The notes under the pieces: model-generated
Database searches by the model: none
What the model saw: the letters and a program-made list of their open reading frames with translations, nothing else
Told to the model about the DNA's origin: nothing
From: Pelargonium nanum
Taxonomy: Eukaryota > Streptophyta > Magnoliopsida > Geraniales > Geraniaceae
Assembly (NCBI GenBank): GCA_036897485.1
Contig: JAYMTF010000544.1
Span: forward strand, 1 to 34,047
Reading direction: 5' to 3'
DNA length: 34,047 bases
Part shown: positions 10,226 through 21,141 of the stretch, piece by piece
Layout of the letters: each line of letters starts with the position of its first letter
Position numbering within the stretch: position 1 is the stretch's first letter
Translations under genes and position numbers: made by a program

Positions 10226-12684
10226 ATTTTATACTCTTTTCTTTGTAAGGAAAAGGCTGTACTAAACCATCAATATATTCTACCTAAGCGATTCTTTTCT
10301 AATCTCAGTATCAATACTTATTCTTGTCTTTTTGTTTAGGATTTCTTGTGCCTTTAGCCTTATTTAGAAAATTCTATTACTCAGGAATAGTATAGGGATA
10401 TGGATATATAGTTTGATATTTGAGATTTATAAGGGACCCTTACTAAGTTTAGTGAAATAACTGCAGGAGAACCTCGACGGGTTAAAATACATAAATTAGT
10501 AGGGCCCGTTGCAAAAGTACTGTCTTGATACTAAGTTAATTTTCCAGTACAATTTATTTTATCTCCAATACCTATTAAGTCAAAGTAAGCCCCTTCTAGT
10601 TGAAAACTCAATTACTACCCGGAGAAGTCTAAAAATGGATTAAAGCTCTGGGCGAAGCCCTTATATAATGCTAAAACTAGTGATAGCCAATAGCTGGTAA
10701 GGAATTTTGCTTTTTAGAAACGAGCAGTAATAACAATAAGGATAAACATAAAGTACAATTAGGCATATAAAAAGGAATCTCTTCAGAAGAGCATACTTTT
10801 AATACCAAAGCTTTAACTTTATTAAGCCTTTTACAAGAAAGTCAAGATGTGAGTGTATTTGTACTTAGGAAAAAAATCTTCTATAAGTTATAATTGTTAT
10901 GAAGTTTGAGCCTTTAAAACTACCATTAGCTCTATGTACTTTAACCTTAAAAACTTTAAAGGAGTCCCTTAAACTTGATATGCTTGCTTTATGGATCCCT
11001 CATGAAAAACATCCCCTAATAACTAAGGCAGTCCCTCTCTTAGAAGCCCTTCCTTATTTGTTCTTATATCAGCTACTGCTTAGCTTATTTATGAGAACAA
11101 ACCAAAGAAAATAATTTCGTTTTAAAAGGATAAAAGGCTGTGCAGTACTCTATAGTACTGTTCAAGTAGGTTAAAAAAGTTATAGTTTATAATAAACTCA
11201 CATAAATGTAAAGGAATTCTAGTCAGATTTACTTTTTCTTTCGGGGAGAAGAGCTACGAGGAAAGTTCACAAGAAAAGTACTTAACAAAATCAGCGTGTC
11301 ATAAACTGGAATTGTATCCCATATTAATTTATTTAACAAACAGTGTCTTTTGCAACATCTCAACTAAAACAAAAAAAACAGGGACTCTTTAACTCTCCAA
11401 AACCGGAGCTATCTGAACTGCTAGATTTGACTCTATTGACTTCTTTACTTCTGCATTTTCTTGAGAGTTTTTCTTTAGAGCGCTATAAATACCTATTGTT
11501 GTTTTAGAAAACTATACCCTGTTCTTAGGACTTAAACAGAATTGGCAGAGAGACTTAGAGCAGAAAGAGAAGAAAGGCCTATCTTATTGTTGCCTGTCTT
11601 GTAACCTGTAGCTAATGTATTCTTTGTAGCTATAGTATTGTATTACTCCTTAATTTATATATTGTTGAGATACTTAATAATTAATAAATAGATACTACTT
11701 AGATTATGAATAGATAGATAGTAGTTAGTATTCTAGTGTATTGCTTGTTCTATTAATTATTTAATTGTATTCTTGTATAGATAATATAGATTGTTAAGGA
11801 TAATTCCTCCCGCTCCTTGTTCTTATCATTACATGAGGATTATCCCTTAGAAAGATTTGGAGTAAGTCCTTCTAAAAAACTGAAGCGCAGTGAAGAGAGG
11901 GCTATATAGTTTACGGAATATCCTACATTACCTATAAATATCCATCTTACCTTGAAAAAAAGCACCTTTAAATTTACTTTATTTCAATTCCTTATTTTTA
12001 TAATGGTCTTGGAACCCGGATCCTCCAGCTGTAGGAAATTTTGTACATTTAAATTTAACTAGGTTTCATAAAAATAACTTTATGGTTTAAATACTCGATT
12101 ACTCTATATTCTATTCTCGGTTGCTTTTTCTTGTTGGTCCTGGGATCACCTCGGTTTTTAGTGGACTTAGTATAAATTTATAAGGAACTCTTGCGAGGGA
12201 CTCTTATTTAGCTGCCAACCTTCTAAGAAGATACTTTTAACTCTAAGAGTTGCTTAAGGTTTTAGGTTATCCACTATGTATAAAATTGTAGTAATTTCTA
12301 ATCATACATGCCGGGGTTCCTTGATCAACTATAAAATAAACAAGATTTAGAGTATACTGAAATTATATCTATGTGGATTCACTTTAAATAAAGGTAAGGT
12401 GGCTACTCAGCTGATTAGACTGGATAGCATACATGACGGTTCATTGAACATGTGTTAAGCAAATGAGGTTTACTTCTACTCGAACAAGCAACAGCTTGGC
12501 CCATAGAAACCCTTAGAAATGAAAGACCCCATTTCGAGATAATTAAAATTATAACACTGACTCAGGATGTAAAGTAAATCACTAAGGTGAAGCTCCTTCT
12601 TAATGGAAACTCAGGTAGTATTGATTGAAACATCTTTTAAATCTCTATTCCTCAGAGAAGATATATACTTAAGCGTTCTATTCT
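10226..12684. other. Gene-free spacer with a very AT-rich tract
   Basis: No gene is supported. An open frame at 10899-11114 (ATG start, 71 residues) has no recognised family. Positions 11620-11790 are markedly poorer in GC (about one fifth), with repeated GTAGCTA, TAGATAGATAG and TAATTATTTAATT-like text. At 12403-12421 there is a D-arm-like CTCAGCTGATTAGA (compare mitochondrial trnF), followed by GGTTCATTGAAC, but the spacing is about ten bases too short for a tRNA. Confidence 0.6.
11620..11790. other. Very AT-rich tract
   Basis: About 170 bases with clearly lower GC than the already AT-rich surroundings, built from short TAGATA, TAGTTAG and TTAATTA-like units. Such tracts can be easily melted DNA, replication-linked sequence or simply mutational debris. 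Nothing here decides between these. Confidence 0.35.
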
Positions 12685-12888
12685 ATGTCCTTTTCTGTGC
12701 GCTATAACGAGAACGAACTAAGACCTTGTTATGTAAGGATATTCCCTATTTCATTATTTTACTGTAATTTTAAGAATATCTTTTACTTAGTTATTTTGTT
12801 CTACTTAGAATTCTCTAAACTCATAGCGGGTTCCATATACTCCTTGTTTACTTTTTTATCGGATCCGCGTACCAAAAGCAATCAATAA
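12685..12888 (+). pseudogene. Possible sdh3 C-terminal remnant or small membrane ORF
   Basis: An ATG-started frame of 67 codons. Its residues 38-57 (about FYLEFSKLIAGSIYSLFTFL) resemble the last membrane helix of plant mitochondrial succinate dehydrogenase subunit 3, where I recall FFLELSKV...IIMLF. Shared residues include F, L, E, S, K, I, L and F at matching spacing, about ten identities in 25. The heme-related histidine region before this helix and the N-terminal SPHL and HR.SG motifs of the family are not seen here or upstream. The frame is about half the family length of roughly 110-140 residues. Alternatives are a chance hydrophobic frame or an unrelated small membrane protein. No ribosome-entry signal or operon context helps. 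Confidence 0.22.
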
Positions 12889-13687
12889 AGCTTTGTGGAA
12901 GCATCATAAACCCTAATAATAAGTTTTTGATAGGTATTTCTCGTAGTAGCATAAGTAAAATATGAGCGCCCCTGTTACTTTTGAAAGGTATTTTGGAAAG
13001 AAAGCCAAATCAAATTAGTTTGCGTTTTCGTGGCTTACTTTATAAAATTCCGATAGGACCATCACACCAGAATTCCTCAATAAGGCACAAAACATAATTT
13101 TTTTGGATGACAAGTCGGCAACGAATTTCCTTTTTATGAAATCTTGACTTAATCTAGCACTTTCGTTTTGAAGTGGGGGTTACAGACGATAGCATATGTA
13201 TTAGTGGATATACCCTATAACTTACACTGTAACTATAATTTTTTACTTTCTGAGAGGGCGGGATAACCTATGAAGAAGTAATGCATATTTAGTTTGTGTT
13301 TTTAGGGAGATAGTTGCATAGCTCTGCTCGTTGTGACATATATTGTTACCATTACAGGTACTTTGTTTACAGAATATTATTTTAATTTTTCATTTTAATA
13401 ATAATTAATAGAAGGGAATTAAAGGGCTATCCTTCGAAAATTGAGAACTGGATACAAAGTATTCTTCATTTAAACTTTCGTGTGGGAATTATCTTATATA
13501 AGACTTCCTTTAGGTGATATTATTAAAAATTTAAGGGTTCTAATCGGTTTTGGTCGACTCGTTTAGAGACTAGTACAATAGAAAACGGAGTTTTTCTATA
13601 GAGTCTATAGAGATGGAACTTTTCATTATTTCCAAAGCAAGAGTTTTTATTGGTGAAAATACATGCTTTTTAGCTTACATTCAAAGT
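12889..13687. other. Gene-free spacer
   Basis: Nothing recognisable is seen between the 12.7 kb frame and the tRNA-like relic at 13.7 kb. Confidence 0.6.
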
Positions 13688-13759
13688 GCTCGGGGTTTCA
13701 AATGGTAGAGCATTCCTGCAAATTCTCGGGGACCCTGGGTTTGAATCCTGTCATAATAG
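13688..13759 (+). pseudogene. Degenerate tRNA-Gly-like sequence
   Basis: The D-arm text AATGGTAGAGCAT (13701-13713) is identical to that of plant mitochondrial trnG as I remember it. The T arm GGGTTTGAATCC follows at exactly the distance found in trnG, so the relic aligns without gaps over a 72-base tRNA length. The acceptor ends (GCTCGGG and CATAATA) do not pair and the anticodon stem is broken. The loop text CTGCAAA instead recalls trnC. The D and T regions hold internal sequence conservation, and the rest has decayed. It is most likely a tRNA pseudogene. Confidence 0.42.
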
Positions 13760-15804
13760 GATTTTTTGGCTAGGCAAAAACTAGGGGATGAAATCACTAA
13801 GATACTAGATTAAGCCTGAACCCTTACCCCGCTCTTTGAAAGTAGGAATACTGGACTCCTGGTACGGGTCATCAGCTAAATTACCGGGGTGCAGTCTATA
13901 AAGTAGTTAAAGAGATAAGACTGGAAAAACAAAGCTTGTGTTACCACCTACTCATAGACTAACTAAAGTAAAGAAAATCTTAAAGTAGAAAGTAAAAGCG
14001 TTCCTTATTGTGGATATTTAGGACTTAATTTTTAAAAGAATAAACAGATTTCCACTAATAGGTTCTAGATATTTTCTGGATCTAGGAGTCTTTATTATTT
14101 AATTTAGTGCTTTAAGTGGGTTTGTTAAAGTAGTATTTCCTGGAAAGGCTTACTTTATCAGGAAATTAAAAAGAGGCATATTTACTATAATAGTGCTCGA
14201 ACCCTTGCATGACGATAAAAAAGGGGGTACCTTACTACTTGACTATATTTAAGCTAGCTTAATTATAAGTAACTTTTTTAAGACAAATTCCTTGAGGGCT
14301 ACCTGTAGTTCTTACTTATGAAGTAACTCTATTCTGAAACCCAAGGGTGTTACATAATCCCAAGTTTTAATTGCTTTTACTAATAATGCCTTCCTTTAGG
14401 ATTTAAAAGATCCCTTAAGTTTATACAATAGCCTATAGATAGGATAACTTATAAAGAGAACTCCTTATATACAAGAGTATATCTCCTCCTCGAGGAGAAA
14501 AATAAATTTACGCAAGAATCCACGGGCTTAGCAAAAAAAGAACTTGGGACTATGTTTCAGTTGGACCCTATATGTTATGTATTGAATTCCTTCTGGATTT
14601 CTAGTTTATAAGGAGACTTCCACGTATTTTAGCAGTTAATTTCAAGTATTGCACTTCAATCTTCTTTATTTGATTTGAATAACTGTGTTACTCATAAGAA
14701 TCTAAACAAAGAATTTATTCGCTAGAAGAGTTATATATTACTTTTCGGGTTTTCCGTACAAAATTACTATATGCTTTTATGTGTCTTAAAAACGAGGTAG
14801 GAAATAAAAGACCTTTTCTCTTTCTATACCAGATTCTTATTTTTATCGTATTTTTCAATTACCAAAGTTTAAAGACTGAAGTCAATATATGAATGTTTCC
14901 CTTATTCTACTGATAAGCCATAAAACCATAGTATTAATAAGGATAACTCAGGATGAGTTTAATTTAGTTAGCTCGCAAAGAGGAGTCAAAATAGACAATA
15001 CCAAGGCGAAAGTTTTACCTTTGCTTATCTTTAAAATGAATTAATATAACCTTGTGAAAAGATTCTTAGCAAGCCCCTATAAAGAGTAAGGAGAGGAAAG
15101 TCCTCATATTTTTTTTTCTATATGTGCTTTGCTTAGTCCTAAAAAAGGGGTTTTTGTTGATATTTTGGTAATGTTGTCACTCGGTATTACCTTATTACCA
15201 GATTATATACTCTCATATTCCGATCAAACTCTCACTCAACTATAGTAGTTGTAAGAAGTCTATCTCCTTACTCACCAAAACCAAATGCGAGATAGGCCAA
15301 AGACTTATTTAAGAATTTAGAAGTAAAATTACCCACTTAAGGCAGTAATAAAGACATTTTTGTATCTCTTTTTTTAACCAGAGGACCCTTCTCAAAAGCT
15401 TTTAAAACTGGAATCTATTTTTAATTGATTGAATTCGGGAGGTTCAAAGCGTCTGGTAGTAGTATAAAAACACTAGTTTACCTGGATCAAACTAAAATAG
15501 ACTTGTACCTCTGCGTTAAAGAGTCAAAAGTTTTATTTTAGCTACTTTTATACAAATTTAGTGTCATTTAATTGAAACCCAACGAGTCTTTCCACACCCC
15601 CAAAATCTAAAATGAGTACCCCTTCATCTAATAACTATATATGTTCCGGCAATCAATAGAAACGTAAGAGCTCCCATTCCTTGGTTAGTCCTCAAGTTTC
15701 CACGACGACATAAAATATTTGTACTAAATGTAAACTTACTGCTAAGGACGCGCCAAAGACATAAAAAACCTGGAACATACTACTTAAACTCTTTCAACCT
15801 AGTA
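13760..15804. other. Gene-free AT-rich spacer
   Basis: No gene is supported. The only compact structure noticed is a perfect 12-base palindrome, CTCCTCGAGGAG, at 14486-14497. Confidence 0.6.
14486..14497. repeat. Perfect 12-base palindrome
   Basis: CTCCTCGAGGAG is GC-rich and self-complementary in an AT-rich setting. It has no associated gene. Confidence 0.5.
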
Positions 15805-16017
15805 TTAGGGATGTATAAAGATACCACAGTTCTTGAATTCTTGGCAGGAATTGCATTTCTTGGTATCAAGTTCTACTCTAAATCTATGATAAAACAACAT
15901 AAAGTATAAAGCAGCGGAAAATCCTAGTAGGAGGATTGGGAACCCGGCAAATTGTGTAAAACACGTGAATGTATCGAGCTTTTGAAATATGCACTCCTCC
16001 GCATTGAGCTTGGGCAT
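15805..16017 (-). CDS. atp8-like short ORF (possible ATP synthase subunit 8 or remnant)
   Basis: An ATG-started frame of 70 residues. Residues 14-23 (LDTFTCFTQF) closely match the hallmark start of plant mitochondrial Atp8 (formerly orfB), which I recall as MPQLDKFTYFTQF. They are followed by about 22 hydrophobic residues (AGFPILLLGFSAALYFMLF), as expected for the single membrane helix of this ATP synthase Fo subunit, then a charged tail (HRFRVELDTKK). The frame opens with MPKL, itself Atp8-like, but about nine extra residues separate it from LDTFT. Plant Atp8 has about 155-160 residues, so this would lack most of the C-terminal half. Subunit 8 of animals is only about 50-70 residues, so a short working form cannot be excluded. 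No neighbouring gene supports expression. It could be a diverged gene, a truncated copy or, less likely, coincidence. Confidence 0.42.
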   Translation of the reverse strand: MPKLNAEECIFQKLDTFTCFTQFAGFPILLLGFSAALYFMLFYHRFRVELDTKKCNSCQEFKNCGIFIHP

Positions 16018-16170
16018 GTAAGAGAAGCCTTAACTTAATTAGATAGAGAAAGTATAAAATAGTTTAAGTATAAATCCACTTTACTATAAATGAAATTAGT
16101 AAACGATTAGATTATATAGTAAAGCTCAGTTGTAGTGTGCAAGGTACTCCTTTGCCTGATATTCAGATCT

Positions 16171-16240
16171 TTTGTAGTAAGATTTGAACCGACAAACACT
16201 TGGTTAAGAGCCGAATAAGTCCGTCAGTAAGGTATTGAGC
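16171..16240 (-). pseudogene. Degenerate tRNA-Lys/Asn-like sequence
   Basis: On the minus strand, TCGGCTCTTAACC followed by GTCGGTTCAAATCTTACT aligns without gaps to the anticodon arm, variable loop and T arm of plant trnN(GUU), with about 31 of 38 bases matching from memory. It aligns nearly as well to mitochondrial trnK(UUU). The anticodon position reads CTT, which would be lysine. The anticodon stem has one mismatch, the D arm is not recognisable and the acceptor ends do not pair. It is most likely a tRNA pseudogene. Its T-arm text reappears near 31362-31383. Confidence 0.42.
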
Positions 16241-18291
16241 AGGGGGGCAAGCTAGAGTTATAATAGTATGTACGAGATCCTTTTAATTAAAATAGGAAAA
16301 TTTTTACTCTGACTATAGTATTACGTTATTATTTGAAAATACCAAAACTATAATCTATTGAATTTAAGTAAGGTAACAGTAACAATATACCCTTTTGTCT
16401 ACCTAGTCGATTTTTTGTATTAATGGTGCTGTGACTCTAATTTATTCTTGGGAAAATATAAGATTTCAACTCAGAGCTATTCGCCTTACCTTCGTAAAAA
16501 TTATCTATTATCAGTTCAGTTGAAAAAAGAAGCTTACTATCACCGAAATTTAACAAAACTCTAATGAGTACAAGCTAAAGTATGAATATACCAAATTTAT
16601 TTATTTATATACGTTAATCTGAAGGTGATTTTTTTTATCGCAAACCTCCAGACTTCTTCCAATTATATTTAACTGCTTAGAGATATTGGAACAAGTGGGG
16701 TTAATACTACAAGTATATGATAGTCTCTCAACAGGGATTCTAGTTCTGTGAGTTACTTGCTTTAAAGGATTTTTTTGAGGGTTTTTGGTTAGACAGCGAG
16801 TTTGCCAAAGTATTTCTTTTTGTATAAAAAACTTTAGTGTTAGTGAAGCAAATAATAGGGACTACTAAGCAACTAAGATATTGAACTTTACCTTTATAAA
16901 TTTGTAAAATATCAAATAGAAGAGTAATAGCATCCATAAAGCTCCTATATTCATAGTATAGGTGATCAGACACCCATCTTCAAGATTTATCAAGCTTTCA
17001 CTAGGATTTTGTACGGGGCATATATGTAAGGAATGCCTTAACTATAAAGAATGTTGCAAAAACCCATTTATCGTTAAATTGGATTCAGTCAGAGAGAGTT
17101 ATATACTAAAAATTTAATTATATTAAAGCCTGCATAAGACAAGATAAGGGAGATGTATAAGGATCCTTTAATAAGAGCTCTATCTTTCTATTTATTTTCC
17201 TAGAATAATTCAGTAATAACTTGGATTTAGATTAACCTTAATGAATTCTATTTTAGAGGTTTCACTTGCATTAGACTATATTAGTAATAACAGCTAAGTT
17301 CTTTATTCGAACCCATACGTAATATAACCCTGGAGCTCTGAGCTCTCTAGCTGCCAAGCCCAATGAAACTTTTATTTATTAGCATTAGTGGAGTCCCTTT
17401 TTTTAGTGTACTGCAGCTTGCTTATTAATTCAATAAATATAAATCATACTAAGTTACTAGACTTAAAATTATAGCTTATAAGTAAAGGGAACTCAAGCTA
17501 CCTCATCTCATAGAGTAACATCTCTAGTAATGTGAGTTCTTTCCAGACTTTTCTTGTCCCTGCCCTAATTCTAATTATGACAGACATTTTCTTTTTATAA
17601 TGCTCCGAAAGAAGGATTTTGCCTATCATTATATAAATCTGTAGTACCCCCTCTGATCTGAAAAGAAAACCCATTTGTTTATTTAGATTCGACCAATGCC
17701 TAGTATTTTTTTCTTAATATGTTTGCTGAATGAAGAATATAAGATGCTAGTCTGGGAGACCCTAGGATTCCCTAGAATTTCTTATCTGGACAAAGACCCC
17801 GTTCTCAATGAAAAATGCTCGGGTTTATCCTCTTTTTTACTTAAATTCTTTTTGTCCAATCACATAATGATTTGAAAGAACAAAACCTTTTTTTAACTTC
17901 TCAGAATTCCGGATTCGATAATTAAGGCTTTTATCGAGACTGAAATCACTTAAATAGAAGACATAACTAATAAACCCACCTCACCAACAAAACCCAAATG
18001 AAGGAAAACCTATCAAAATAGACTTGCATTAAGTAAACCCAGTGGAAACAGTGTTTTTATATACCCAGGGACGTGTACAAAAAAAAGAAAAAATAGCTAA
18101 GAATGCTACATTTATTTACTTTACATAAGTTATCCCTGGATTACTTACGAAAGAGAGATAGACCAGCAAGGACCTCTAGACAGCCAGGAGGAATATATTA
18201 TACTTGTAATTGCAAGTTTTATGGGCCACATAACCATATATTTTTAGAAATTTCTTAAGCTCAGTGTTCCTTAATATTAAGTAGATGAGAC
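16241..18291. other. Gene-free spacer with short repeats
   Basis: Contains the second copy of the 24-base repeat (17934-17957), a GAGCTCT direct duplication at about 17333-17346, and two short stretches (17793-17811 and 17849-17861) that recur near 23.1 kb. A minus-strand frame at 16740-16973 (GTG start, 77 residues) shows no family resemblance. No gene is supported. Confidence 0.6.
17934..17957 (+). repeat. 24-base exact direct repeat, copy 2
   Basis: Identical to 3839-3862, same orientation, 14.1 kb apart. The flanking sequences are unrelated. Direct repeats of this size can serve as sites of rare recombination in plant mitochondrial genomes, but nothing in the window shows that this one does. 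Confidence 0.8.
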
Positions 18292-18587
18292 TTGTATTTA
18301 AGTTTTTCAAGAAAAAAAAGAGGAGGACTTGATTACATGGTTCGAGAATTCTCGCTAAGGATTTCCCTTGTTATTAAATCACGCACTATTATAGAATTAT
18401 TAGAGATATTGCTTTACAAAAAAGGAGTAGTCTTTTTAAACAGACAGGATTTGACTGCTCTAGGATTAATTGTTCTCTGCTATAACCTACAAGAGAAACT
18501 ATCCAAAACTCTCTTTACTTAAGTATGAGAAATCCAAAAGTATGTTAAGCTCTTCTATGACTCAATTATTCACCATAAAAAAGTAAG

Positions 18588-18609
18588 ATTCTAATATAAA
18601 TATTAGAAT
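18588..18609. repeat. Perfect 10-base inverted repeat
   Basis: ATTCTAATAT at 18588-18597 and ATATTAGAAT at 18600-18609 are exact reverse complements separated by AA. Such a tight, AT-only hairpin could form in RNA or cruciform DNA. It stands just downstream of an unassigned open frame ending at 18522. Confidence 0.6.
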
Positions 18610-21070
18610 TGTGTTTAGCTCAAAACTCTATAAGCACACTCCCCCTGTATTAGTGTACTTTCCATTTCGAAGAAAAGATTTATTCTGTACATAGCTCAAT
18701 ATCTAGCGTATTCTGAGGCCAATAAGGAATTGAATTTCTATAAGTAGAATCGAGACTTAGATTTTCAGGGAGCGCTTTACCAAGTATATAGGGACCTGTA
18801 ATATGTGTATTTTGGACAACGTAAAAGCATACCTTTTTTTTATTTCTTTACTACGGCGGCAGAGGTCTCGTAACTGCCTAGGCTAGCTATATTATGAAGC
18901 AAGGAATGGGGTTGTAAGCAGGTGTTTTACTAGTTAAAAAATAAATAAAAACTAATTTTATAAATATGTTAGGTTACTTGGTATACAAGAAGAGGGTTGC
19001 TTTTTTCTTTCTTAGTTAGTACTCCTTGACACCCCGTATATGGAAAACTTTGCTTATTATATAAGTGTTTTTGGCCGAAAGCCTCCGATACCTTTTATAA
19101 ACTGTTAACTGAATCTCCTAACTGGAACTCGATGCGAATTGGAGCAGCTTTTTATTATGTTTTTTTAGTATAGAGGTTTGCTTTTACTAAATTATGCATT
19201 CGTTGCCTATAGGGGCCTTAGTGTAACCCATATATCTAACTCTACTCTACTAGTTGTTATCGGTGACCTATAAAGAATAGAAGGAATCCTTATACAGCTT
19301 AGTCAGGACTATTGTATGCTTGTAAGTCAGTAATAGCAAAAAAATATTTATGGAATGTTTTAATAAAAACTTCCCAGTAAAGAGAGCTTCTTAACTTGCC
19401 AAGAGTCTCAGATTCCGTGCAAAATCGAGAATTATATAATATAACCCTATTTCTCTCTATCGGCCCTGCCCAAGATCGATGCATTCAATAACAGAGTTCG
19501 GGAAATTCTTGAGCTAGAAGGCATTCTCTTTCAAGGGTCTCCAAGGGCATACTTTACAAAGGAAAGCTTTAAAAACTAATAAAAAGACTGATTTCAGGAT
19601 TGTGTTAGTTACTAAAAGGTTTTTTGTATCTTGGTATCCTTGACTACTAACTCCTTACTTCTAAATTCCGTCAGTCATTTCTATGAAGAAGAATCGCCTA
19701 AGGGGCCTAGGACTCAAAGTATTCTTTTTTAGGGATCCTTTGTCCTTGCTAATAGCTCTTAGTTATACTAGTTTAAGCTTTTGGTGATAAAGATATAATC
19801 CTTTATAGGACTTCAACTAAGTACAATATTTAAGAAAAAAGCAAGGTCAGGATAACTAAGAGGAGAGCAGTTTTCTAGAGGAGGTTAAAAGGGGTTCTGT
19901 AAGGGGTGTGTAAATGGAAATATAGATGGATAATCTAGGTTCCTTTTTAATTATAGCTTACTCGGGTTAATTTTTAGGAGTAAACGGGTTTTTGACTTAA
20001 TCTAGAGGTTAGCTTCAGTTAAAAATAGTATATAGTATTCGCTAAAGGTAAGTTATATTTTTTTAATTAAGTAAATTCAGAAATAGAAATAAAAGATTTC
20101 ATGAAAGTTCTTAGTTAGTGTTTACAAAAGCCTTTATAATCTAATACCTTACGTATTGTTGTAAGCCATAAGGCCTTCATCTATCTGGCGGGTATCTTTT
20201 CGAATCTTACATATGTATTAATTAACAAAACAGAGACTCCTACTTCAACACAAGTAAAAGCAGCTCTTTAATAAAAGATAAAAAGAAAAATGAGAAGTAT
20301 AGAATTTGTCTTAATAAGTGTTAACTCTATTGTAAAAAAAATAATTACTCTTATTATATAGAGTACAAAAGCAAGAGTAAAAGGCCTAGAAAATTACCGA
20401 AAATAGCATATATTAACTTCTAGAATTTAGCGAGATATTATTTAATACACCGTAAATCCACCTTTCTCATTTAAAAACTCTAACCTGTTAAGGAAAGTTG
20501 ATAGACTTGAAATCCCTAGAGACAGTAGTATCCTAAAGTATTCCTTACTAAGTACCTTAAACCAACACCTAGAGAAGAAACTGGCTAACCTGAATAGGAC
20601 TCCAAAGTAAAGAAGCCCTATTTGAATTCCCAGAATCTGATTTAACAACTGAAAAGCAAAAGACTTAATGACCAAGAGGACTAAGCTCTACTAAGGCACC
20701 CCTGTTTTATTGCCAGCTTTTGACCCAAAACTTTAAAATTTCTAATATTCTAGGCTTTATGAAAGGCATTGTGCTCTTATAAACCTATCTCACTAAATAC
20801 AAACCTCAAACAAAATGAGAATTTAAAGCGCCCTAAAAGGAACTTATATGCCTACCTTTCTTCAGTACTTTTTGTTAAGAAACCTCCTCCTATTTTTCAT
20901 AGTTATAGTCCCTACTGTTCTGGCTGGACTGTAGGAGTAAGTGCTTCCCCTACATCCCTACTTCATAACCTCCTTAAATTCTAAAATATAGGAGAATATA
21001 GGTTATTCCAAAGCCCGGGTTTACTTATTTACTTATTCATTTAAGAGCCCTGTTCGCTACACAAAATCTA

Positions 21071-21141
21071 AGAGGTATAACTCCTAATACTACAAAGAAA
21101 CAAGGTAAAGCTCCTAGTAGTACAAAGACTTAGAGAGGTAT
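21071..21141 (+). repeat. Imperfect direct duplication
   Basis: CTCCTAATACTACAAAGA near 21081-21098 is repeated as CTCCTAGTAGTACAAAGA at 21111-21128 (two mismatches). AGAGGTATA precedes the first copy and follows the second. It looks like an old local duplication about 30 bases long. Confidence 0.5.

Noticed and set aside
12403-12455. D-arm-like CTCAGCTGATTAGA followed by GGTTCATTGAAC
   Set aside because: Spacing between the two is about ten bases short for a tRNA and GGTTCATTGAAC is simply a palindrome.
16740-16973. Minus-strand frame of 77 residues
   Set aside because: GTG start and no recognisable motif; flanking text is ordinary desert.
18292-18522. Plus-strand frame of 76 codons (TTG start; ATG at 18337)
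   Set aside because: No recognised family and a length within chance for this composition; kept only as a finding linked to the nearby hairpin.
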